Origin: Oscillospiraceae bacterium
GTDB taxonomy: Bacteria > Bacillota > Clostridia > Oscillospirales > Ruminococcaceae
DNA length: 64,000 nt
Reading direction: 5' to 3'
Assembly: GCA_025758045.1 (NCBI GenBank)
Contig: CP107208.1
Coordinates: 992,001-1,056,000, forward strand
The notes under the pieces were generated by a model. The model was not told the origin of the DNA and ran no database searches. It saw only the letters and a program-made list of their open reading frames with translations. Position numbers and translations under genes: made by a program. The stretch's first letter is position 1. Every line of letters starts with the position of its first letter. This document shows positions 1-10,314 of this stretch, piece after piece.

Positions 1-2
1 TT

Positions 3-791
3 GCCAACCAAAAAGGCGGTGTGGGCAAAACCACGACCGCCGTAAACTTGGGCGTAGCGCTGGCGGATATGGGTTATAAAGTTCTTCTGGTAGACGCCGA
101 CCCGCAGGGTGACTTGAGCAGTTACCTTGGCTACACCGGCGCTGCCAACAGCGCCACAATCAGCGACCTGATGGAATCTGTTATTTCAGACGAACCGGCA
201 CCGGAGGTGGTGATGCACCATGAAGAACAAGTGGATTTTATTCCCTCGGACATTGGACTGTCGGATATGGAAGTTCGGCTGGTCAATGTAATGGCGCACG
301 AGCGCATCATGGCACAGGCACTGGAGCCGTTCAAGGACAAATACGATTACTGCCTGATCGACTGTATGCCCTCGCTGGGTATCCTTACGGTGGCTTCGCT
401 TGTGGCTGCTGACCGGGTGCTGATCCCTGTGCAGGCACAGCATTTTGCCTTGAAAGGCGTGGTGTCGCTGATCAAATCCATCAATCAAATCACGCGCCGC
501 ATCAAGCCGGAGCTTGAAATTGACGGCATTGTTCTGACCATGGTGGACCGGCGCACCAATCTGAGCAAAGATGTCTGTGCCGCTTTGCGGAATTCCTACG
601 GATACGCACTAAAAATCTACCGCACGGAAATTCCCATTAGCACACGCACCGCGGAGAGTGCCTCCAGCGCCCACAGTGTGCTGAGCTACGATGCAAGCGG
701 TGCAGCAAGCGTCGCCTATAAAACCTTGGCAAAGGAGGTCGTGGACAATGAGAGAGTACGGCAGCAATATCATACTCCCCTCACTCGATAA
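3..791 (+). CDS. parA: ParA-family partition ATPase, 5' end cut by window
   Basis: This is a ParA/Soj-type deviant Walker ATPase that would partition the circular form of the element together with the ParB encoded next to it. The reading frame is open from base 3, and the Walker A motif KGGVGKTT lies in the first few codons. The true start is therefore upstream of the window and only a few residues are missing. The A' motif VDADPQG and the Walker B region LIDCMPS are visible. The 3' end overlaps the parB start by 44 bases, which suggests translational coupling. Tn1549-like ICEs commonly carry a ParA/ParB pair at this position. The only defect is the truncation by the window edge. Confidence 0.93.
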   Translation, partial: ANQKGGVGKTTTAVNLGVALADMGYKVLLVDADPQGDLSSYLGYTGAANSATISDLMESVISDEPAPEVVMHHEEQVDFIPSDIGLSDMEVRLVNVMAHERIMAQALEPFKDKYDYCLIDCMPSLGILTVASLVAADRVLIPVQAQHFALKGVVSLIKSINQITRRIKPELEIDGIVLTMVDRRTNLSKDVCAALRNSYGYALKIYRTEIPISTRTAESASSAHSVLSYDASGAASVAYKTLAKEVVDNERVRQQYHTPLTR

Positions 792-1692
792 TCTCTTTTC
801 CAGCGAGCAGGAACGGCAGGATGCCAAGTTGGAGAAAATCCAGATTCTACCGCTGTCGGAGCTGCACCCCTTTGAGGGGCATCCGTTTCAGGTGCGCGAT
901 GATGAGGAAATGGACAAGATGGTGGACAGCGTCAAGGAGTATGGCGTGATGACTCCCGCCATCGTTCGCCCACGACGGGACGGCGGTTATGAAATTGTAG
1001 CCGGACACCGCCGCTGCCACGCCAGCCAACGCGCCGGAGTGGACACCATGCCTTGCATTGTGCGGGATATGGACGATGACACCGCCATTATTTTGATGGT
1101 GGATTCCAACTGCCAGCGCGAGCATATTCTGCCAAGCGAAAAGGCAAAGGCGTACCAGATGAAATTGGAGGCAATCAAAAGAAAAGGCGGCAGACCGTTA
1201 AAAATAAATTCTGGCCAACTTGGCCAGAATTTTTCGCAGCCATATTCCGTTGAAAAAGTTGCCGATGAAGCTGGAGAGAGTGTAAAGCAAGTTCAGCGTT
1301 TTATCCGCTTGAACAACCTCACCCCAGACTTGATGCAGCTTGTGGACAACGGCAGACTTAAGACCACCCCTGCTGTGGAGTTGAGCTATCTGACACCGGA
1401 GGAACAGGAAGAATTTCTCTCTTATATGGAAGAAGAAGGCTGCACGCCGTCTTTGTCCCAAGCGCAAAAACTCAAAGCTGCCAGCAAGGAAAGCGTCCTG
1501 ACAAAAGACAAAATCCACGGGATTATGTCTGCCCGTTCTCCCAGTGTAAAGCCGCGCGAGCCGCAGCTCACGATAGCCGTTTCCAAGGTCGAGCGCTATT
1601 TCCCGAAGGGCTTTTCCTCCGAACAGATGGAAAGCACCATCCTGAAACTTTTGGAAAACTACTATCGCAAGCAGCAGGATTACAAGCGATGA
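748..1692 (+). CDS. parB: ParB/Spo0J-family partition protein
   Basis: This is a ParB-type DNA-binding clamp protein and the partner of the upstream ParA. The ATG at 748 was chosen because AAAGGAGG lies at 731-738 and the product then begins MREYGSN; an open frame extends further upstream but has no ribosome site. The N-terminal ParB domain shows the arginine-rich box as AGHRRCHAS at about residue 90. A helix-turn-helix region lies near residues 165-215 (PYSVEKVADEAGES onward). Length is 314 residues, normal for the family. The parS sites were not located. Confidence 0.92.
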   Translation: MREYGSNIILPSLDNLFSSEQERQDAKLEKIQILPLSELHPFEGHPFQVRDDEEMDKMVDSVKEYGVMTPAIVRPRRDGGYEIVAGHRRCHASQRAGVDTMPCIVRDMDDDTAIILMVDSNCQREHILPSEKAKAYQMKLEAIKRKGGRPLKINSGQLGQNFSQPYSVEKVADEAGESVKQVQRFIRLNNLTPDLMQLVDNGRLKTTPAVELSYLTPEEQEEFLSYMEEEGCTPSLSQAQKLKAASKESVLTKDKIHGIMSARSPSVKPREPQLTIAVSKVERYFPKGFSSEQMESTILKLLENYYRKQQDYKR

Positions 1693-1701
1693 GGTGGCGG
1701 T

Positions 1702-2103
1702 ATGACAAGAGTTTTGGTCGTTGAACCGGGCTACTGCCCCTATCAGGCTGCCTTTGACAGCCCGCAGGCGGCGATTTCCGAAGTGATCGAGGGCGACAGT
1801 TTGCTGCTGAAACCGTTCGGCACATCGAAAATCGGCGTTGTGTGCAGTAAAAACCAAAGCCGGCTAAAATACAACAGACAGCTGGAAGATGGCTGTACCA
1901 TACGCGGGCGATTTCTGGTTTGTGGACTCAGTGAGTCCAAAATGTTGGGGCTTTCCAAAGAACAGGCAGAGCGCTACAATCGGCTTCTGTTCTTCCCGCA
2001 GGTGGAAGATATGCTGTCCGGTGATTTGCCGATTGCCAAGGTGCGACCCCAAGACGAGCGCTACGGAAACAAATTGTCATTTTGGGAAAGGTTGGAACGA
2101 TAA
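1702..2103 (+). CDS. DUF3846 protein (first of two)
   Basis: This small protein of 133 residues matches the DUF3846 pattern. It has an N-terminal strand with VVEPG, a central GDSLLL segment, and a C-terminal region rich in phenylalanine and tyrosine around FLVCGL. The family is typical of conjugative elements in Clostridia and its function is unknown. The start at 1702 follows GAGGTGG and lies 9 bases after parB. The stop overlaps the start of the next gene (TAATG), so the two are probably translated together. A paralogue is encoded at 35651-36076. Confidence 0.78.
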   Translation: MTRVLVVEPGYCPYQAAFDSPQAAISEVIEGDSLLLKPFGTSKIGVVCSKNQSRLKYNRQLEDGCTIRGRFLVCGLSESKMLGLSKEQAERYNRLLFFPQVEDMLSGDLPIAKVRPQDERYGNKLSFWERLER

Positions 2104-2681
2104 TGCGCGAGAAAGAAGATAATATCATTGGCTATATCGAATATCTTAGTGATGATGGAAAAACAATCGGATATGTTACTCCCTTTACGGATGTAGACAT
2201 ATTTAGAAAGGAAATCTTGGAAGCAGCTGAGGTTGGTATGCCGATTACCCCGGTTGTGTTCCCGGATAAGTTGGACAAGCCATTGGGATTGCCGCGGGAC
2301 ATCTATTGGCCGGGCGGCTTTCGTAAAGAAAAGAGACAGACTTACCCTTATGAGATTTACCAAACCAATAACCGTAATTTCGTTTTCAGAAACTATGCTT
2401 ATGCGAAAACCCGTATGAAGGCTACGGATTATAAACTTGTTTATAGTGGACAGATGGAACGCTGGGATGAGCCTGAAGATATTTATATAGCGCATAACCA
2501 AAGCAACCGTCCCAATGCTCAAAAGATGCGTTCTGTTTCTATCAGCGATATTATTGTGATCCACAACAGGAGCGAAACACAGGCTTTCTATGTAGATGAA
2601 TATGGTTATCGTCAGGTTGATTATCTATTGCCGGAGTTAGAGAATTTGAAACAAGCCGAACCGGAACTTTATGAACGATGA
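2103..2681 (+). CDS. YodL-like domain protein
   Basis: This 192-residue protein carries a C-terminal YodL-like domain. The SVSISDIIVIHN segment followed by a tyrosine-rich FYVDEYGYRQV segment is characteristic of the family. It is found in ICE accessory regions and no biochemical role is established. The ATG at 2103 overlaps the preceding stop codon and lies behind an AAAGG. The region is slightly more AT-rich than its neighbours, hinting at separate ancestry. It lies just upstream of the giant helicase gene in the same direction. Confidence 0.7.
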   Translation: MREKEDNIIGYIEYLSDDGKTIGYVTPFTDVDIFRKEILEAAEVGMPITPVVFPDKLDKPLGLPRDIYWPGGFRKEKRQTYPYEIYQTNNRNFVFRNYAYAKTRMKATDYKLVYSGQMERWDEPEDIYIAHNQSNRPNAQKMRSVSISDIIVIHNRSETQAFYVDEYGYRQVDYLLPELENLKQAEPELYER

Positions 2682-2691
2682 GGAGTAGCAA

Positions 2692-5600
2692 ATGGCAAAA
2701 TACGAAAATATCCGTGCGCTTGCCAAAAAGCAACTGCAAGCCGTCACGGAGAGCAGCGACCGCTGGAAAGCATTTTTGCGGACAGCGGCCATTGCTTATA
2801 ATTATAGTTTCCCGAACCAGCTTTTGATTCACGAGCAAAGCCCCACCGCCACAGCCGTGGCCGACATAGCCTACTGGAATAATAATGCGGGCCGCTGGGT
2901 CAAGCGCGGCGCACACGGTATCGCGGTATTTGACACTCGCGCCAATTCTTCCCGGCTGCGGTATCTGTTTGACATTTCCGATACCATCCCCCGTGCAGAG
3001 ATTCCCGACGCGCTGCCGTGGGTCATTACAGACCAGAACTGGCGGCCTGTTTGGGATAAAATCGTAGCGGATAATCACGCTGACAGCATCCAGAGCGCCC
3101 TCCTCATGCTCTCTACATCCTGCGTTGCCCAGCGCAGCGCCATGTTCACAACCGCACTGGGAAATGCCATAGACGGCAGCAGCTTACAGTGGGCCAAGCC
3201 GGACGAACAGCGGCAGCAATTTTTACAGCTTATCACCCAAAGCTGTCTGTATATGGCCGCGCTGCGGTGCGGCGTGGATACTGCGCGGCTGGACCTGTCT
3301 GCCCTTGAATCCGTGAACCAGTTTGATACAAACCGCATTGCTCTGTGTTTGGGCAGCGCTTGCCAACAGGCGGCACGGCCTCTCATGCAGCAGATAGGAA
3401 GCATCACGAGAGAAATTGACAGTGTTGCACGCGCCGAAAAAGTCCGCTATTATGGTGACAAACAGGAAGAAACCAATAACACCAAGGAGGTCAACAATGG
3501 AGTACATGATGGTGAACGGCTACCAAATCCCGGCGCTGACGCTGAACGAGCCGCCGATGCCGGAAATCGGCAAGTACGGCAGCCTGCGGCGGAAATTCCT
3601 GCTGGAGTACGCCCCGATGATGTTCGACGAGATGATGCTGGAGGGAACGCTGTACCCGCATCTGGTGGAGATGGACAACGCAGTACACCGGCAAATCGAG
3701 CAGACGATGCAGACGCTGATGCAGCAGAGCACCGCCCCAAACCGGCAGACCGACCCTATGGGCTGGACGCAGTGGATGAACGCCTTGCAGAGCCAAGCCG
3801 AGGAACTGGCGATGCAGCAGATTTACAGCCTGTAATACAAGAACCCCAAGCGGAGAGCGATACCACGCCCTCCGCTTTTTCTGTACCCATTTCTGATTTG
3901 CCGCCGCTGAGCGATGAACTGATTCTAGGCTTACTGGCGAAAGAATCCTCCAGCCGTGCCGACAATGCGGCTATTCTGGAATATTTCAATGAGCATCCCG
4001 ACCTTGCCGAGCGCAGCGCCTTTTGCAAGCACTGTTACAAGCAAATTTATACATATTTGTTCGTGGATGACAATACCGTGGGTTTTATCCGGCATGATAT
4101 GTACCTTGAACTTTGGGAGGGCAACTATCTTACCAAAACAGCACAGGTCAATCTGACATGGGATGCTGTTGCCGCAAAGATTGCTGACCTCATCGAGCAA
4201 GGGCGTCTGATGGTTCCCATCAAGGCTACACCCGTGCAGCAGCAGATGGAGCAGCTTACTCTTACTCCCGAAGATTCTGAAAAGGCAGGACTGCCGAGCC
4301 ATGAGCAGCAAGCAAAAAATATCGACCTTGCGGCAGAAGCCAAAAAGTGGAACAAGCCCATCATTGACGCATCCGGCAAGTACATTACGGAGCAGGACAT
4401 TACCGATGCACTGTGCAAAGGCGGCGGGTTTGAAGATAGCAAATTTCGCATTCAGCAATATTTCTCTGCACAGGTACTTCCTATCGAGGAAGATCAAGCC
4501 CGCTGGCTGAAAAAAGAATACGGCATCGGCGGCGGTACATGGTTCTTCCGTGATGGTGGGCACGGCTTTCTTGACCACATGGGCAAAAATCTTGAAATCA
4601 CCCGACGTACAGAGGACGGCGAGTATCGCCGCGTTTTGAAGTGGAAAGAGGTTGCCCAACGCCTGCGGCTTTTGGTTTACAACGACCAGTATCTGACCGA
4701 TGCCGAAAAAGCTACCTATCAGGCATGGGCAGCAGAACAGCAAGCCGCTCGTGCAGCGAACGATGCCGCACTCGCCCATGCAAAACACGCCATCACGGAT
4801 TTCTGCGAGAATGAGGGGCTAAACGAGCCGAATTTCTCCGACTTGACCCGCGTGGAGTTTGCTTACTCTACCACCGAGGACGATGAGCACGAGATCCAAG
4901 TGTATGCCAATCTTCTGCGGAACGAAATCCGCTATGAAGTTGACGGTAACATTGTCCATATCGACTACTTCCAAGATAACCACGAGCTTGCTGCGCAGGG
5001 CATTGAAAACAGCGCTTTCTCGGATTTTATCAATACCGCCGAAGCAGAGTTTGAAAAGCATCATCCGACTACAAGAAAAGTCGAAAAATCACCTGTAACT
5101 ATCGGCAGCACGGTTTATCTGGAAGATGCCAGACCCTTTACCGTGGAGGAAATCGGCAGAGAAAACATTCATCTGCGGGATGAAAGTTTCCCGCTGGTAG
5201 GCCGTGCCGTCAGCCATGAAGAATTTGCGCGGCTGCTTGCGGCCAACCCCAAAAATGCAGCACTATCCGCCCCGGAAGTTCCAAGCCGCCAAGAGCAGCC
5301 GGAAGAAACTGCCGAACCCATCGTGGGCGAAGTCATCGAAGAACCCAACCCCTTTGTGGCGCAGGTTATGGCGGACGCAGAACGGCTTTCGGCAGAAGAT
5401 GAACCTTACCACCGCGAACCCATTACCTATGAAGCCCCTTATCTGGATAACCTGCCGACAGCACAGCGAGAAAAGTTTGCAGCCAACATTGCCGCCATCC
5501 AAAAGCTGAAAAAAATTGAGCAGCGCGTAGCGAACGGCGGCAGCCCTGCTTTTGAGGATGAACAGAGAATTTTAGCACAGTACACGGGCTGGGGCGGGCT

Positions 5601-8600
5601 TTCGGATGCGTTCGACCCGAACAAAAGTGCATGGTCGAACGAGTACAGCCAGCTGAAAGCAGCATTGTCTGAATCTGAGTATGAAGCTGCCCGCAGCAGC
5701 ACCCTGACGGCGTTTTATACCCCCGCCACCGTTATCCACCCCATCTACCGTGCACTGGAGCGCTTCGGCGTAAAGGGCGGCAAGATCCTAGAACCCAGCA
5801 TGGGCACAGGCGCATTTCTCGCACACGGACATTTTGGCAGCAGTGATGCCAAATTCTACGGCGTAGAATTGGACAGCATCACAGGCCGCATCTCCAAGCA
5901 GCTATATCAAAAGGCTAATATCCAAGTGACTGGCTATGAAAATGCGCTTCTCCCCGACAACTATTTTGACTGCGTTATTGGCAATGTCCCTTTCGGCAAT
6001 TTCCAAGTCAATGACCCGCAGTATAACCGGCTGCATTTTCCCATTCACGACTATTTCTTTGCCAAGAGCATCGACAAGTTGCGCACCGGCGGCATCATGG
6101 CGATCATCACCTCCAGCGGCACATTGGACAAAAAGGATGACCGCGCCCGCAAGTACATTGCCGAGCGCTGCGACCTTATCGGTGCGGTGCGCTTGCCCAA
6201 CAATGCGTTCAAGGGCAGCGGAACTAAAATCATGACGGATGTAATTTTCCTGCAAAAGCGTGACACACTGCGCCAGCAGGACGAGCCTTGGCTGCACCTT
6301 GCAGAAGATGCCAACGGCATCACCATGAACCGCTACTTTGTGGAGCACCCCGAAATGATTTGCGGCAGAATGGAGATAGTCTCCGGTCCGTATGGCCCGA
6401 CTTCCACCTGTCAGCCGATAGACCCCGATGCGGTGGACCGTTTCGGAAAGCCGTTGCTGGAAACGCAAATCGACACTGCCATGCAGCACTTGACCGCCAC
6501 GCTGACAAAAGCCGAAATTTCCATACAGGAGGAAAGCGGCGAGGACACCAAGTACATTGATGCCGATCCCTTTGTGCGTAATTTCAGCTACACGGTAAAG
6601 GACGATAAAATCTATTACCGCGAAGGCGCAGTTATGCGGGAATGTAATCCCAACGCAGCATCTGCCGAGCGTATCCGCAAACTGGTGGAACTGCGCGATA
6701 CCACCCGCGCTCTGATCGATGCGCAGTTGCAGGACTTGTCGGACGAGGAAATCCACCGTCTGCAAGCCCAGCTTAACCGCCAGTATGATGCCTTCCGCGC
6801 CAAGCACGGCCTAATCAACAGCCGCAGCGCGGAGTTGTCTTTCCGGGATGACAGCAGCTACTATTTGCTGTGTTCACTTGAAAATGTCGATGAAAAAGGA
6901 AACTTTATCAGCAAGTCGGATATGTTCACCAAAAGGACTATCCGCTCTGCACAGATACCAGACCACGCCGACACGGCATCGGACGCTCTGGCACTGAGCA
7001 TCGGGGAACGTGCCAAGGTCGATATGCCTTACATGATGCACCTTACCGGGAAAGATGAAGCGACGCTTGCCAAGGAACTGGCGGGCGTTATTTTTGTAGA
7101 GCCTTTCCGCAAACAGGAGGACGGCAGCCCTGTTTACCTTATGGCGGATGAGTATTTATCCGGCAATGTACGCGAAAAGCTGCGTATTGCTCATGTTGCA
7201 GCCGACCAAGACCCGGCGTTCCGCATCAATGTAGAAGCGTTGGAACAGGTGCAGCCCAAGGACTTGACTGCGGGCGAGATAACGGTTCGGTTGGGTGTCA
7301 CATGGATCGGGTCGGAAATCATCAAGCGGTTTGCCGATGAACTTTTTCAGTCAACCTACCGCGAACAGAAAATAGCTGTCCGTTACAATGAATATCTGAA
7401 TAACTGGTATATTTCCAACAAGAGCCAGGGCAACGATAATATCCGCGTCACGAACACCTACGGCACAAAACGTATCAACGGCTATCATTTGTTGGAGAAC
7501 GCACTCAATCTGCGCGCCACCAAAATTTACGATACAATCTATGACGAAAACGGCAAGGAGCAGCATAAACTCAATGGTCCTGCCACCGAAGAAGCACAGG
7601 CCAAGCAACGGATGATAGAAGATGCTTTTAAAGACTGGATTTTCAAGGACCGTGAGCGCCGGGAAAGCTTGGTGGCGCTGTACAATGAAAAGTTCAACTG
7701 CATCCGCCCCCGTGAGTACGACGGCAGCCACATCCAGTTTTTCGGTATGAACCCGGAAATCGCACTGCGGCCCCACCAGCGCAATGCCATTGCCCACATC
7801 CTGTACGGCCACAACACCTTGCTGGCCCATGTGGTTGGCGCGGGTAAAACTTACGAAATGGTTGCCGCCGCAATGGAAAAAAAGCGGCTGGGCCTGTGCA
7901 GTAAAACGCTTGTTGCCGTGCCAAATCATCTGACAGGCCAATTTGCCAGTGAAGCGCTGAAGCTATACCCCAATGCAAACATTTTGGTGACAACGCAGCG
8001 CGATTTTGAAAAGTCAAACCGTAAACGGTTTTGTGCCAAAATCGCCACCGGCAACTATGACATTGTGGTAATCGGTCACAGCCAGTTTGAAAAGATTCCA
8101 CTTTCCGATGCCAGAAAAGCCGAGTTTATCCGCAAGCAAATTGACGAACTGGAGATGCAGTTGGAGAGCATGGACAACAGCGACAGCCGTCTGACCGTCA
8201 AGCAGTTGGAAAGTAAGAAAAAGCAGTTGAAAACCAAGCTGTCAAATTTGCTGGACGCCCCGAAGCGGGATGATGTGGTGACTTTTGAGGAACTGGGCGC
8301 AGACTCCCTCATGGTCGATGAAGCACACAATTTCAAGAACCTCATGACCGTTACAAAGATGCACAACATCGCGGGTATCAGCACTACCGAGAGCCAGAAG
8401 GCCAGTGACCTGTTTATGAAGTGCCAGTACCTTGATGAAATCACCGGAGCACGCGGCGTAACGTTTGCCACAGGCACCCCCATTTCCAACAGTATGACCG
8501 AGCTGTATACCATGCAGCGCTATTTGCAACAGTACACCTTGGAACGCAACGGCCTTGCAAACTTTGATAGTTGGGCGGCCACCTTTGGCGAAACCGTCAC

Positions 8601-10245
8601 AGCCATCGAACTTGCGCCGGAGGGAACCGGCTACCGCACAAAAACACGCTTCGCTCGTTTTTTCAATCTGCCGGAACTTATGGCAATGTTCAAAGAATGC
8701 GCCGATATTCAAACAGCAGATATGCTGAAACTGCCTGTTCCTGCCCTTGTGGGCGGCAAGCCGACCAACATCCAGCTAAAGCCCTCCGAAATACAAAAGC
8801 AGATGGTGACAGAATTGGGCGAACGAGCCGACAAAATCCGCAATAAAATGGTAAAGCCCTATGAGGACAATATGCTGAAAATCACCAACGACGGACGCAA
8901 ATTAGCTCTGGATCAGCGCTTGATCGACCCCGACTTGCCCGATGACCCTGACAGCAAGGTCAATATCTGTGTGGGCAAAATTTTTGAGATATGGGAGCAT
9001 ACCATGCCCCAACGCAGTGCGCAGCTTGTTTTCTGCGATCTGTCTACACCCAAAGCGGGCGTTTTCAATGTCTACGATGACATGAAAGCAAAGCTGATCG
9101 AGCGCGGAATCCCCGAAACAGAAATTGCCTTCATCCATGAAGCGAACACCGATGCCCGCAAGACGGAACTTTTCGGAAAAGTTCGCAGCGGTGCAGTTCG
9201 CGTGCTGATGGGCAGCACGGCCAAAATGGGAGCGGGCACCAATGTGCAACAGCGTCTTGTGGCGCTGCACCATCTGGATGTACCGTGGCGGCCATCTGAT
9301 ATTGAGCAGCGTGAGGGCAGAATATTACGACAGGGCAATGAAAATAAGGAGGTCTATGTTTTCCGTTATGTCACCGAAGGTACATTTGATGCCTACTCGT
9401 GGCAGCTTATCGAGAATAAGCAGAAATTCATCGGGCAAATCATGACCTCAAAATCTCCGGCTCGCAGCTGCGATGATATGGACGAGGCCGCGCTGTCCTA
9501 TGCCGAGGTCAAGGCATTGGCAGCAGGCAATCCGCTTATCAAGGAAAAGATGGACTTGGACGTGCAGTTGACCCGTCTTAAAACACTGAAAGCTGCCCAT
9601 GACAGCCAGCGTTATGAACTGGAAAATAAAATTGCCATCGGCTTCCCGGCTGAAATCCGAAAATGCAAAGAACAGATTGAAAATGCCACGGTAGACGCCG
9701 CCACCGTAAAGGAACACTCCGTAGTGGATGCGGACGGCAAAGATGTTTTCTGTATCCAGTTGGAAAAGAAAGTTTACTACGAAAAAGAACCTGCGGGGAA
9801 AGCCCTGTTAGGTCTGCTGGGCTTGGCACTGAATAGCGAAAAGCCCGTACCTATCGGGCATTTCAAGGGTATGGAACTGCAAATCCAACATCTGCCTTTT
9901 GGCAACGAGTACCATGCAAGATTGGCTGGCTCTGGTTCATATAGCACTCAGCTGGGAGCTGATGTGCTAGGCAATCTGACACGCCTTTCCAATTTGGCAA
10001 ATGGTATTGAACCAAGCATTGAAAAGACCCGCAATATGCAAATCCAGTTGGAACAGCAGCTTGCCAGCGCCGAGGAAGAAGTCAAGCGGCCATTTCCACA
10101 GGCAACAGAACTGACTGAAAAGAGTAAGCGTCTTGCGGTGCTGGAGGGACTGCTGAACATGAACGACAAAGACATTGTGACCGACACCGAGCCGGAACAA
10201 CAGTGTCAGACCGATAATCGACAGCGTGGACAGGGGGAGCGATAA
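2692..10245 (+). CDS. Giant N6-methylase/SNF2 helicase fusion protein of the ICE
   Basis: This 2,517-residue protein belongs to the very large methylase-helicase family found on Tn1549-like elements and some phages, where related proteins are linked to DNA processing and protection from restriction. Residues 1-250 resemble ArdC/LtrC-type N-terminal domains. Residues 269-381 form a low-complexity linker created by overlap with a TnpV gene in another frame. The N-6 methylase core shows EPSMGTGAF near 1033 and the catalytic motif as NVPFG near 1097, a variant of NPPY. The helicase core shows Walker A VGAGKT near 1714, VDEAHNFKN near 1873, ATGTPISNS near 1925 and the motif VI segment EGRILRQGN near 2207. 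A ribosome site GAGGAG precedes the ATG. Whether the variant NVPFG methylase is active cannot be told from sequence. Confidence 0.9.
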   Translation: MAKYENIRALAKKQLQAVTESSDRWKAFLRTAAIAYNYSFPNQLLIHEQSPTATAVADIAYWNNNAGRWVKRGAHGIAVFDTRANSSRLRYLFDISDTIPRAEIPDALPWVITDQNWRPVWDKIVADNHADSIQSALLMLSTSCVAQRSAMFTTALGNAIDGSSLQWAKPDEQRQQFLQLITQSCLYMAALRCGVDTARLDLSALESVNQFDTNRIALCLGSACQQAARPLMQQIGSITREIDSVARAEKVRYYGDKQEETNNTKEVNNGVHDGERLPNPGADAERAADAGNRQVRQPAAEIPAGVRPDDVRRDDAGGNAVPASGGDGQRSTPANRADDADADAAEHRPKPADRPYGLDAVDERLAEPSRGTGDAADLQPVIQEPQAESDTTPSAFSVPISDLPPLSDELILGLLAKESSSRADNAAILEYFNEHPDLAERSAFCKHCYKQIYTYLFVDDNTVGFIRHDMYLELWEGNYLTKTAQVNLTWDAVAAKIADLIEQGRLMVPIKATPVQQQMEQLTLTPEDSEKAGLPSHEQQAKNIDLAAEAKKWNKPIIDASGKYITEQDITDALCKGGGFEDSKFRIQQYFSAQVLPIEEDQARWLKKEYGIGGGTWFFRDGGHGFLDHMGKNLEITRRTEDGEYRRVLKWKEVAQRLRLLVYNDQYLTDAEKATYQAWAAEQQAARAANDAALAHAKHAITDFCENEGLNEPNFSDLTRVEFAYSTTEDDEHEIQVYANLLRNEIRYEVDGNIVHIDYFQDNHELAAQGIENSAFSDFINTAEAEFEKHHPTTRKVEKSPVTIGSTVYLEDARPFTVEEIGRENIHLRDESFPLVGRAVSHEEFARLLAANPKNAALSAPEVPSRQEQPEETAEPIVGEVIEEPNPFVAQVMADAERLSAEDEPYHREPITYEAPYLDNLPTAQREKFAANIAAIQKLKKIEQRVANGGSPAFEDEQRILAQYTGWGGLSDAFDPNKSAWSNEYSQLKAALSESEYEAARSSTLTAFYTPATVIHPIYRALERFGVKGGKILEPSMGTGAFLAHGHFGSSDAKFYGVELDSITGRISKQLYQKANIQVTGYENALLPDNYFDCVIGNVPFGNFQVNDPQYNRLHFPIHDYFFAKSIDKLRTGGIMAIITSSGTLDKKDDRARKYIAERCDLIGAVRLPNNAFKGSGTKIMTDVIFLQKRDTLRQQDEPWLHLAEDANGITMNRYFVEHPEMICGRMEIVSGPYGPTSTCQPIDPDAVDRFGKPLLETQIDTAMQHLTATLTKAEISIQEESGEDTKYIDADPFVRNFSYTVKDDKIYYREGAVMRECNPNAASAERIRKLVELRDTTRALIDAQLQDLSDEEIHRLQAQLNRQYDAFRAKHGLINSRSAELSFRDDSSYYLLCSLENVDEKGNFISKSDMFTKRTIRSAQIPDHADTASDALALSIGERAKVDMPYMMHLTGKDEATLAKELAGVIFVEPFRKQEDGSPVYLMADEYLSGNVREKLRIAHVAADQDPAFRINVEALEQVQPKDLTAGEITVRLGVTWIGSEIIKRFADELFQSTYREQKIAVRYNEYLNNWYISNKSQGNDNIRVTNTYGTKRINGYHLLENALNLRATKIYDTIYDENGKEQHKLNGPATEEAQAKQRMIEDAFKDWIFKDRERRESLVALYNEKFNCIRPREYDGSHIQFFGMNPEIALRPHQRNAIAHILYGHNTLLAHVVGAGKTYEMVAAAMEKKRLGLCSKTLVAVPNHLTGQFASEALKLYPNANILVTTQRDFEKSNRKRFCAKIATGNYDIVVIGHSQFEKIPLSDARKAEFIRKQIDELEMQLESMDNSDSRLTVKQLESKKKQLKTKLSNLLDAPKRDDVVTFEELGADSLMVDEAHNFKNLMTVTKMHNIAGISTTESQKASDLFMKCQYLDEITGARGVTFATGTPISNSMTELYTMQRYLQQYTLERNGLANFDSWAATFGETVTAIELAPEGTGYRTKTRFARFFNLPELMAMFKECADIQTADMLKLPVPALVGGKPTNIQLKPSEIQKQMVTELGERADKIRNKMVKPYEDNMLKITNDGRKLALDQRLIDPDLPDDPDSKVNICVGKIFEIWEHTMPQRSAQLVFCDLSTPKAGVFNVYDDMKAKLIERGIPETEIAFIHEANTDARKTELFGKVRSGAVRVLMGSTAKMGAGTNVQQRLVALHHLDVPWRPSDIEQREGRILRQGNENKEVYVFRYVTEGTFDAYSWQLIENKQKFIGQIMTSKSPARSCDDMDEAALSYAEVKALAAGNPLIKEKMDLDVQLTRLKTLKAAHDSQRYELENKIAIGFPAEIRKCKEQIENATVDAATVKEHSVVDADGKDVFCIQLEKKVYYEKEPAGKALLGLLGLALNSEKPVPIGHFKGMELQIQHLPFGNEYHARLAGSGSYSTQLGADVLGNLTRLSNLANGIEPSIEKTRNMQIQLEQQLASAEEEVKRPFPQATELTEKSKRLAVLEGLLNMNDKDIVTDTEPEQQCQTDNRQRGQGER
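3497..3835 (+). CDS. tnpV: TnpV-family protein, overprinted inside the helicase gene
   Basis: This 112-residue frame encodes a recognisable TnpV protein, a small family from Clostridium transposons with no settled function. Landmarks are an IGKYGSLRRKFLLEY segment, a HLVEMD segment, and a C-terminal DPMGWTQWMN segment followed by QSQAEE. It has its own strong ribosome site AAGGAGG at 3484-3490, six bases before the ATG. It lies wholly inside the methylase-helicase gene, in the +1 frame relative to it. In the helicase frame the same bases give only an Ala/Arg/Asp/Gly-rich linker. This suggests that the conserved frame is TnpV and that the host gene tolerates it as linker. Confidence 0.82.
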   Translation: MEYMMVNGYQIPALTLNEPPMPEIGKYGSLRRKFLLEYAPMMFDEMMLEGTLYPHLVEMDNAVHRQIEQTMQTLMQQSTAPNRQTDPMGWTQWMNALQSQAEELAMQQIYSL

Positions 10246-10314
10246 ATTCTATGATTAAAGGCAGAAAGACCAATCGTATACGCGACCACCCCAAGGATGA
10301 AAGGAGTAGTTTTT

